Shown piece after piece: positions 1 through 5,495 of a stretch of DNA of 5,902 bases. A program made the position numbers and the translations under genes. The stretch spans positions 1-5,902 of the forward strand of contig SKIL01000227.1 in assembly GCA_007116425.1 (NCBI GenBank), given 5' to 3'. Each line of letters opens with the position of its first letter. The first letter of the stretch is position 1. This DNA is from Bacteriovoracaceae bacterium. GTDB lineage: Bacteria; Bdellovibrionota; Bacteriovoracia; Bacteriovoracales; Bacteriovoracaceae. Under the pieces are notes generated by a model. It saw nothing but the letters and a program-made list of their open reading frames with translations, ran no database searches and was not told the DNA's origin.

Positions 1-1
1 A

Positions 2-295
2 ACATTTTTTAATGACAAGTACTTTTTGACATCGTTTGCAGCTGTAGCACACCTATCAGAGGGAAGTGGCATCGCACGAGAGGGATTTTACTTTTCAGAA
101 CAGCTCAATGGTGTGAATCAATTGAATGCCTTGGCCGGAAGAATTGATGCTTTTGCTTCTATCCCGGTACCTAAATGGTTGGGCATTCGTTGGAAGAAGT
201 TTAGATTGAACATCTTCAATTGGAGTGGTATCCGGGCAACAGGTTATGTGATCGATCATCAGCAAGGACCTGTTGACTTAACTCGCTTACAATAA
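2..295 (+). CDS. C-terminal end of an unrecognised protein (5' end outside the window)
   Basis: The reading frame is open to the left edge of the window and ends at TAA 293-295, so this is the last ~97 residues of a longer protein. A TTG at 26 could be read as a start, but it has no Shine-Dalgarno site and the frame continues upstream (TFFNDKYFLTSF...), so I treat the gene as truncated by the window. I do not recognise the family. What is visible is a soluble, aromatic-rich stretch (FYFSEQLNGVNQ, IPVPKWLGIRWKKF, IFNWSGIRATGYVID) with alternating hydrophobic residues suggesting beta strands, no cysteines and no membrane segment. Its stop overlaps the next start in TAATG, so it is cotranscribed and probably translationally coupled with the lipid-transfer-like gene; the two products may act together. 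Confidence is high that it is coding and nil on function. Confidence 0.7.
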   Translation, partial: TFFNDKYFLTSFAAVAHLSEGSGIAREGFYFSEQLNGVNQLNALAGRIDAFASIPVPKWLGIRWKKFRLNIFNWSGIRATGYVIDHQQGPVDLTRLQ

Positions 296-1911
296 TGTTA
301 CGGAATAAAACCGCTTATAAGTTCTTAGGGGGAGGATTGTTTGTAGTCCCCCTCTTCTTTTTTGCTTTATCTTACAACTTTTCTGATACTCCCAAATTTG
401 AAAAAGATTTTTCATTTTTAACCTATCAATACAAAATTATCTCTGAAGGAGGCATGGGAACTGGTCTAGAGGTTTATAGCCGGTGGGAAGGACTCTTTAA
501 CTTTTACTTTGTTTCGTCTCGGGAGTTGAAAGTCACTCCCTTTCAAACTCAGGCCGTGTTACGTGTAAGTAATCACGAACGTCAGGATATTCTTGAGAAA
601 GTGATTCCTTTATTTGAGCAGACGGCCCATATCTTACTTAATGATGAGGGGATGCCTAAAAATATTAAGTTAAGTTTTCCCGATCATGTTGAAGTTGAGA
701 TTGAAGAAATTGTCGCTAATCAATTTCGCTCGATCTTAAATTATTTAATATTGCCACAATTACAAACACGTGAATTTGTTGAAACCCATTGCTTAATGGG
801 ACGCTGTACTTACACAGTCACGAGTAAGCGGGAGAGTAGTTCTTCTGTTGAGCTTCAAGTGCAACGTCAATTGCAATCGGATATCGCTCTGTTGAGCAAT
901 TATGAATTATCCTTTACTCCTCATGGCCTGATGAATACGAATATTGGAAATGAGCGACTTGATATTCAAGGACAAGATGTTTTAGCGCTTAGGGGCGACT
1001 CTTCTTGGAGATTTGAAAGAGTCGAGTCCAATGGAGAGTGTTGCTTGCCCCCACGTGAAAGAGTTGTTCATTTTAATTTCTCAATGGCCGAAGTCAGTCT
1101 GGAGATGCGAGTTGCTCAAGCAAAGGCCGACCTCGAGGACATAAGTTTTGAGCAGCTTATTAATCGAGCAAAAGCTAAAATGAATGAGCCTCTTGCTGCC
1201 TATGGAACGCTTTATAGCTTAATTAAATCACAACTCCTACTCGAACCTGAAACGGCGATGATGTTCGTTGATGAACTCAAGCAGCTAGAAGATAAGAATA
1301 GTTTCTATACGGTCGTAGTGACTGCCCTGGGGAGTGACGGCAGCGCTTCGGCACAAAACGCATTGCTCGACTTAATTGAGCACTTTGACCAACGTGATGA
1401 TGATTTTGAAGTCAGAAGCTTAATGCTCTCTTTAAGTTATGCGACAAATCCAACGACTCAGGCCCTTGAGTTTGTTCGTCAGTCCGCTGATTGGGGAGAA
1501 GCTCTTGAAACGAGACGTCAAGAAACCGCTCGTTTAGTTTCAGGGACGATGGCCCATCATCTCCTTCAGCACGGTGATAATGATATCGCCCTAGATATGA
1601 TAGGCCTCTCTGATAGAAGTATTGACTTTAGGCAAATGGATGAAAGAGAACTGATATTTCATTTGGAGGCAATGGGAAACAGTGGGCACCCTGAGGTCGC
1701 CAGTCATTTATTTTCGATGCTAAACGACTCTTTTGCTCTCGATATTAAAGAGACGATCCTTTATTCTTTGAGATTAATTCCGCAAGAAGAGGTGGCAGAT
1801 CTTTTAATTCGCTATTCCAAGAGTGATGACTCTGAAATGGCCCAGGCAGCGCAACGGGCCTTGGATTTACGTTGTCGTTATTGCCTAAACTGTGAAAGAG
1901 CATGCCCCTAG
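295..1911 (+). CDS. Membrane-anchored large-lipid-transfer-protein (vitellogenin/MTP N-module)-like protein with C-terminal CxxCxxCxxxCP tail
   Basis: 538 residues. Residues 8-27 form one hydrophobic helix after a basic N-terminus (MLRNK), with no lipobox and no convincing cleavage site, so the protein is probably an N-in signal anchor with its body in the periplasm. Residues ~38-270 look beta-rich, and ~275-526 form repeated amphipathic helices of HEAT type. Landmarks typical of vitellogenin/MTP/apoB N-modules are visible: VETHCLMGRCTYTV (162-175; family pattern E-x-x-x-x-G-x-C-x-x-x-Y-x-V), VTALGSDGSASAQNALLDLI (342-361; family 'DAL..GT......LLDLI') and LEAMGNSGHPEV (457-468; family 'ALGNAG.P'). 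The family binds and moves lipids. Animal members continue into lipid-cavity beta sheets, which are absent here, so this is a minimal version. The last 12 residues carry C527, C530, C533 and C537-P538. The start overlaps the upstream stop (TAATG) and has no Shine-Dalgarno site, so translation is probably coupled. The alternative is a generic HEAT-repeat protein. Confidence 0.72.
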   Translation: MLRNKTAYKFLGGGLFVVPLFFFALSYNFSDTPKFEKDFSFLTYQYKIISEGGMGTGLEVYSRWEGLFNFYFVSSRELKVTPFQTQAVLRVSNHERQDILEKVIPLFEQTAHILLNDEGMPKNIKLSFPDHVEVEIEEIVANQFRSILNYLILPQLQTREFVETHCLMGRCTYTVTSKRESSSSVELQVQRQLQSDIALLSNYELSFTPHGLMNTNIGNERLDIQGQDVLALRGDSSWRFERVESNGECCLPPRERVVHFNFSMAEVSLEMRVAQAKADLEDISFEQLINRAKAKMNEPLAAYGTLYSLIKSQLLLEPETAMMFVDELKQLEDKNSFYTVVVTALGSDGSASAQNALLDLIEHFDQRDDDFEVRSLMLSLSYATNPTTQALEFVRQSADWGEALETRRQETARLVSGTMAHHLLQHGDNDIALDMIGLSDRSIDFRQMDERELIFHLEAMGNSGHPEVASHLFSMLNDSFALDIKETILYSLRLIPQEEVADLLIRYSKSDDSEMAQAAQRALDLRCRYCLNCERACP

Positions 1912-1985
1912 ACTTCTCAGTTGAATGTATAGCATTTTTACGTGATGGCTTGTAAAAGTTTCAGACAAGAAATAGAACATCATCA

Positions 1986-3797
1986 ATGATGAAAAAACTT
2001 TTCGCCCAAATAACATTTTCTATCTTTTTTATTTTTTGCCAGACTCTTTCGGTCTTAGCTGTTGACTTTGGTGTAGCTGTCAAAGAGGGGGAGTGGGAGA
2101 GTGTCGTTGCTTTTACAAAAAAAGACTCTGCGAAAGAGGGAAAATATCAGATTTTTTGCACCGGTACACTCATTGATCAAAGGTATATACTCACTGCTGC
2201 TCATTGCTTTCAAGAGGGAGGTCAAAGACCCTCTAGTCAAACGTTAAGAGATCTCTCTGGCGAGATAAAAGTTTATTTTGGAACAGGTGAAGATGGTGGA
2301 GTTGTTGAAAACTCACTTGTTACGATAGAGAGAATTCTTCTTCATCCCTCTTATTTAAGAGACATCAGGGGGCAAGCGGATATTGCTCTTGTCGAGCTAA
2401 AAGAGGACATAAGCTCTATTGAACCTCCTATGCTTGCCCTAGACTATAATCTTCTCCGGCATCAGGTAAGAAGGGGGACAGAGTTAACTGTTGTAGGCTT
2501 TGGTTACTCTGAACAGCTATTGGGACCTTTTGGTCCAACTCAAGAGCTTTATGGCCGAAAGCACTTTGGTCAAATTGTTATAAAAGGAAAGACGGCAGAT
2601 GAGTTTCAAACCGTCGCAGGAGATGCAGTTGATAGTTTTGGGTTGTATCGCCAAGCGCCTCGAATGGGTGATAGTGGAGGGCCAGCTTTTTTCTTTGATG
2701 AACAAACAAATAAATTTTTTCTCGCCGGTGTGATATCTCGGGCGGCCAGACACAATTATGCGGGAACAGGAACAGCATTGGCGTCCGTTGCAAATTGGAT
2801 TTGCTGGATTGAAAGACAGACTGGAGTTGAATTTCGTTTTAATCAAGAAGAGGAAGGGCCGGATTATTGTCGTCAAGAAAATATAAATTACAATCGAGTC
2901 GATATTGAAAATATTGATTTCTTGTCAAGTTGTGAGAATCGAGAAAATGAGCCGATCGCTCGACAGTATACTCTTTTTATTTTAGAGCAAGTTTTGGGCA
3001 AAAATGATTGTTTAAGTTTATATACTGAACTAAGAGAACGGACAAATCTAAGTGTTGATGCTTCCTATTTAGTAGATGTTTCGCTATTGGCCCCATTTGT
3101 CAATTTAGAGCGGTTAAGCTTGCGAGACAATCGGATTCAATACAGCTCTCCTTTGAGTCATTTAACAAATCTACGATTTTTAGATTTATCGTATAATAAT
3201 TTGAGAGATCCTGAATCTCTTGAATCCTTAAATCACAATTTTGGAACCTGGTTGGTCGGCCTTGAGCGCCAATATAACAATATCGCACAGACTGCTTTTA
3301 TTCGCTTGTGTCAGGATCCTAGAACAAGTGAAAATGCGCGAAGAACTATAAATGCTATTATCGAGCAGTTTAATATGCGTCCAGAAGAGTGTATAAATGC
3401 CAACTATGAGCTTTTGAGACTTCGCTCATTACATATTTACAGGGCGCGAGGCCTGACTGATATGTCGGCACTTGAAGGCCTGAGGACTTTAGAAGAGTTA
3501 AATCTATCGCATCAAAAAGTTCGAAATCTCGACTTTCTTTATCGAGTGAGTTCATTGAGGTCACTTGTCTTGGATGAAAATAATTTGCATGATGTAGACC
3601 TTACGCCGATTTTGACCCATAGAAATTTACGTCACCTCTCTTTACAAAACACTCAGCTTTCTCAAGGTCAACTTGAAGTTTTGGCGGGTTTGCCACGCTT
3701 GAGGCTTTTAGATGTTTCCCGCAATCAGCTAGAAGATCTCCAAATCTTTCAAGAACGTATTGATAGAGGAATCTTGCAGGTTATTTTAACTGAGTAA
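1986..3797 (+). CDS. Secreted S1-family (chymotrypsin-fold) serine protease with C-terminal leucine-rich repeats
   Basis: 603 residues. The Sec signal peptide is 1-25 (MMKK, hydrophobic 8-24, cleavage after SVLA). The protease domain is ~26-285. The catalytic triad is H73 (LTAAHC), D132 (ADIALVEL) and S230 (MGDSGGP), and the C58-C74 disulfide matches the conserved c42-c58 pair. Counting from S230, pocket positions 189, 216 and 226 (chymotrypsin numbering) are A224, A253 and T263, so it should not cut after Lys/Arg; small P1 residues are more likely. The c191-c220 disulfide is absent. Residues ~316-586 hold leucine-rich repeats (LxxLxxLxLxxNxL) in two blocks, each preceded by a helical segment with two cysteines (C316/C342 and C442/C469). 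The repeats probably bind a target or inhibit/position the protease. The start is a tandem ATG ATG without a clear Shine-Dalgarno site; the end is a tandem TAA TAA (3795-3800). It follows the lipid-transfer-like gene by 74 bp with no terminator between. Confidence 0.93.
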   Translation: MMKKLFAQITFSIFFIFCQTLSVLAVDFGVAVKEGEWESVVAFTKKDSAKEGKYQIFCTGTLIDQRYILTAAHCFQEGGQRPSSQTLRDLSGEIKVYFGTGEDGGVVENSLVTIERILLHPSYLRDIRGQADIALVELKEDISSIEPPMLALDYNLLRHQVRRGTELTVVGFGYSEQLLGPFGPTQELYGRKHFGQIVIKGKTADEFQTVAGDAVDSFGLYRQAPRMGDSGGPAFFFDEQTNKFFLAGVISRAARHNYAGTGTALASVANWICWIERQTGVEFRFNQEEEGPDYCRQENINYNRVDIENIDFLSSCENRENEPIARQYTLFILEQVLGKNDCLSLYTELRERTNLSVDASYLVDVSLLAPFVNLERLSLRDNRIQYSSPLSHLTNLRFLDLSYNNLRDPESLESLNHNFGTWLVGLERQYNNIAQTAFIRLCQDPRTSENARRTINAIIEQFNMRPEECINANYELLRLRSLHIYRARGLTDMSALEGLRTLEELNLSHQKVRNLDFLYRVSSLRSLVLDENNLHDVDLTPILTHRNLRHLSLQNTQLSQGQLEVLAGLPRLRLLDVSRNQLEDLQIFQERIDRGILQVILTE

Positions 3798-3876
3798 TAA
3801 TTACAATGTTGGAAGTTGTCAGGTTTCTGATTGTTAAAACTTTTATACAAGGGCGTAAGTGATTAAACGATTTTTT

Positions 3877-3880
3877 GGAG
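3877..3880 (+). promoter_or_regulatory. Ribosome binding site of the glutaminase-like gene
   Basis: GGAG lies 9 bases before ATG 3890. It is the clearest Shine-Dalgarno site on the plus strand of the window and fixes this start, which also gives a complete signal peptide. The contrast with the two preceding genes, which have none, suggests independent translation of this gene. The 92-bp gap upstream contains a TTGTCA (3816-3821) but no well-spaced -10, so I do not call a promoter. Confidence 0.7.
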
Positions 3881-3889
3881 ATTTAAAGA

Positions 3890-4903
3890 ATGAAAATTTA
3901 TAATAAGCTTAGGCCATTTATTGTTCTTTTGGGTATTTCAATTGCCCTTCTATCTACACGTGCTTATGCTCTTGGGAGTATTAACCTCCTCACGGCACCG
4001 AAGGAAGTCATTACAACTATATCTGAAGTCGTTTTAGATCAAACAGATGGTCAATTGCGTGGTGCCAATGTACTTGCTGATAATGACAGACGATTACTTT
4101 ATATTTATGCAAGTAAGGCCTCTGAGCTTCGTGATTTAATGGATGCTCGACGTAATGGTTGGGAAGTTTTATTAAAACTTGAAAGTGGAAAAGGGAAGTC
4201 CCTCAACGGCGCACATTTTTACATAGAATCAGTTGAAATTCTTTCTCGTGAAAATAAATTATCAATTGGACTATTGACTGAACAAGTACATATTGATCCG
4301 ATCGTGGCCACCTCGAAGTCTGATTTATTTAATATTTTTGATTCGGTCTATCCCTATAAATACTACTCTTATGATGTAAATGATGACTGTTTTAATCGCG
4401 CTCATTTTTGGTCAAGAACTTATGAGCATAATTTGTCTTCAAAAAATCAGCGAATGGGAACGGATAAGGTTTTTATCTTTTTCTCGCAAGCTTACACAAA
4501 GAAATATGATCACAATTGGTGGTATCACGTAGCTCCGATGGTTTATTACCAAAATACGAATTTTCCTTATGTGATTGATCCGACTTTTATCGACGACCCT
4601 CTATCTTTGCAGCAATGGCTGGAGGCGTTTGACCCTAATACTGACGGAAGATGTATAGAGATTAATTCACTTGAAGAGTATATGTTTTATAATTCGAGAC
4701 CGGTTTGTATGTATCTTCGTACATCTATGTTTAGCTATATTCCAAGTGATCTAAGAGGACAGAGAAGGCTTCGAAATTGGAGATGTGGAGACTTTAGAGG
4801 TGTTAAGAAGATTCCTGCACCAGGCTCGGAAACTCACAATCCCAACGCGACCTGGGCCGACCCTGAGTTTAATTATCTCATACCTCCATCTTGTCGGTTT
4901 TAA
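3890..4903 (+). CDS. Secreted protein-glutaminase-like (protein glutamine deamidase) enzyme
   Basis: 337 residues with a Sec signal peptide 1-27 (cleavage after AYA). Residues ~30-140 are a mixed segment I do not recognise, plausibly a propeptide. Residues ~150-250 carry the protein-glutaminase pattern: C167 in DDCFNRAHFW, H213 in WWYHVAPMVYY and D230 in YVIDPTF, followed by PLSLQQWLEAF. This matches the Cys-His-Asp triad of bacterial protein-glutaminases (Chryseobacterium proteolyticum enzyme), which deamidate glutamine to glutamate in folded proteins by a transglutaminase-like mechanism without crosslinking. Length and position of the cysteine fit that family's pre-pro-enzyme layout (about 320 residues, long pro-region). 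The C-terminal ~90 residues add C255, C273, C299 and C335, possibly disulfides. The spacing and terminator suggest it is the last gene of the plus-strand group. A papain-like peptidase or crosslinking transglutaminase is the alternative; the HVAP...IDP spacing favours glutaminase. Confidence 0.82.
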   Translation: MKIYNKLRPFIVLLGISIALLSTRAYALGSINLLTAPKEVITTISEVVLDQTDGQLRGANVLADNDRRLLYIYASKASELRDLMDARRNGWEVLLKLESGKGKSLNGAHFYIESVEILSRENKLSIGLLTEQVHIDPIVATSKSDLFNIFDSVYPYKYYSYDVNDDCFNRAHFWSRTYEHNLSSKNQRMGTDKVFIFFSQAYTKKYDHNWWYHVAPMVYYQNTNFPYVIDPTFIDDPLSLQQWLEAFDPNTDGRCIEINSLEEYMFYNSRPVCMYLRTSMFSYIPSDLRGQRRLRNWRCGDFRGVKKIPAPGSETHNPNATWADPEFNYLIPPSCRF

Positions 4904-4930
4904 GACATTTCGGTGAATACAATCTATCTG

Positions 4931-4961
4931 GGCCTCCTAAACTAGGAGGCCTTTTGTTTTT
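4931..4961 (+). terminator. Rho-independent terminator after the glutaminase-like gene
   Basis: GGCCTCCT (4931-4938) pairs perfectly with AGGAGGCC (4944-4951) around a five-base loop AAACT; A4939-T4943 could add a ninth pair. It is followed by TTTTGTTTTT (4952-4961). The stem is GC-rich and the T-tract sits on the plus-strand 3' side, so it ends transcripts from the left. Read from the minus strand the same hairpin has no following T-run, so it is not a typical terminator for the opposing gene, although the hairpin may still protect that transcript's 3' end. Confidence 0.95.
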
Positions 4962-5340
4962 AAAAAAGAAAAGAATTTAGTGGAGTACGAAGTAAGTAAT
5001 AGCACAGGCCTGCCGCAAGTGATGTTGCAGCGGCATAGCGAACTTGGTTGGATTGGGCCTTACCAGTGACAAGGTAGCGAGCAAAACTCTCACAGTTAAA
5101 TTTGATAAGGCCATAACGAATTTTCTTATTACCAATCCTTTGAATTCTTCTAAATATCTCATCGGTTAAAGGAACTTCTTGTTCTGTTTTCACGTGATAA
5201 CCTTGAGCGAAGTCCTCTAAAGTAATTTTTCTTATGCCAAAAGGTTGAAAATCATAACATTGATTAGCTTCTAGCATTACACCGTAATGTCGGCCAAGTC
5301 CGTTGAGCTTGGGGCGAGAAATAATTTTTACTTTTTTCAC
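4960..5340 (-). CDS. LRAT/HRASLS-like (NlpC/P60 superfamily) protein with C-terminal membrane helix
   Basis: 126 residues. The LRAT-type landmarks are H18 in RHYGVML, a 'xYDF' position (D30) where most relatives have a second histidine, a KITLEDFAQGYHV segment (38-50), and the nucleophile C83 in FNCESFARYLVTGKAQSNQV (81-100; family 'NCEHF...RYG...S.QV'). Residues 102-118 form a hydrophobic helix, as in HRASLS/LRAT enzymes that are tail-anchored. Known family members are thiol acyltransferases or phospholipases acting on phospholipid acyl chains; bacterial members are mostly uncharacterised, so lipid acyl transfer here is inference. No signal peptide is present, so the catalytic part is probably cytoplasmic, facing the inner membrane. 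The start is GTG 5340-5338: an in-frame TGA at 5352-5350 excludes anything further upstream and a good ribosome binding site precedes it. The stop codon lies in the T-tract of the opposing terminator. A divergent promoter drives it separately from yaaA. Confidence 0.85.
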   Translation of the reverse strand: MKKVKIISRPKLNGLGRHYGVMLEANQCYDFQPFGIRKITLEDFAQGYHVKTEQEVPLTDEIFRRIQRIGNKKIRYGLIKFNCESFARYLVTGKAQSNQVRYAAATSLAAGLCYYLLRTPLNSFLF

Positions 5341-5346
5341 CGTTGA

Positions 5347-5351
5347 TCCTC
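5347..5351 (-). promoter_or_regulatory. Ribosome binding site that fixes the GTG start of the LRAT-like gene
   Basis: GAGGA on the minus strand, 6 bases before GTG 5340-5338. It overlaps an in-frame TGA (5352-5350), so the GTG is the only start available between that stop and the conserved H18 region that has this site at a proper distance. Confidence 0.75.
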
Positions 5352-5381
5352 AGGCATTTAAGAGATATTAAGCCTAACATT

Positions 5382-5411
5382 AATATAGCTATGAACTTAT
5401 TTTTAGGTCAA
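5382..5411 (-). promoter_or_regulatory. Sigma70-type promoter of the LRAT-like gene
   Basis: Read on the minus strand: -35 TTGACC (5411-5406, 5 of 6 consensus), an 18-base spacer, then -10 TATATT (5387-5382, 5 of 6). Transcription would begin near 5375, giving a leader of about 35 bases that contains the GAGGA ribosome binding site. No operator-like palindrome is obvious around it. Confidence 0.65.
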
Positions 5412-5436
5412 GACTTTTAGTTTTTTTGTATTCTTT

Positions 5437-5465
5437 TTGTAAGCTTGTTATTTTTTTCCTATACT
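5437..5465 (+). promoter_or_regulatory. Sigma70-type promoter of yaaA
   Basis: -35 TTGTAA (5437-5442, 4 of 6 consensus), a 17-base T-rich spacer, and -10 TATACT (5460-5465, 5 of 6). The predicted start near 5472 leaves a leader of ~24 bases with AAAAGG (5484-5489) placed 6 bases before the ATG. It diverges from the promoter of the LRAT-like gene; the two -35 boxes are about 25 bases apart. No OxyR site is recognised, although E. coli yaaA is OxyR-controlled. Confidence 0.65.
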
Positions 5466-5495
5466 TGTGATCAAAATTTATACAAAAGGTTTCAT

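Noticed and set aside
26..295. Complete 89-residue gene starting at TTG 26
   Set aside because: The frame is open to the window edge, no ribosome binding site precedes the TTG, and no signal or domain begins there; a truncated longer gene is simpler.
1936..1957. Inverted repeat TTTTAC / GTAAAA between the lipid-transfer-like and protease genes
   Set aside because: Only six AT-rich pairs with a 10-base loop and no T-tract; too weak to call a terminator.
2055..2240. Minus-strand open frame of 61 codons
   Set aside because: Lies opposite the conserved protease domain (signal peptide to His motif), has no recognisable domain; an antisense shadow.
2517..2876. Minus-strand open frames of 119 and 71 codons
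   Set aside because: Both are antisense to the conserved GDSGGP region of the protease, overlap each other in different frames, and their products resemble no family.
3100..3564. Two short minus-strand open frames opposite the LRR region
   Set aside because: Antisense to regular leucine-rich repeats whose codon pattern leaves the other strand open; no ribosome binding site or domain.
3816..3849. Possible promoter TTGTCA with TATACA before the glutaminase-like gene
   Set aside because: The -35 is good but the spacer is 22 bases, outside the usual 16-18, and no better-placed -10 is present.
4977..5162. Minus-strand open frame of 61 codons in another frame of the LRAT-like gene
   Set aside because: Fully inside the LRAT-like gene, which has the conserved NCESF motif, ribosome binding site and promoter; this frame has none.
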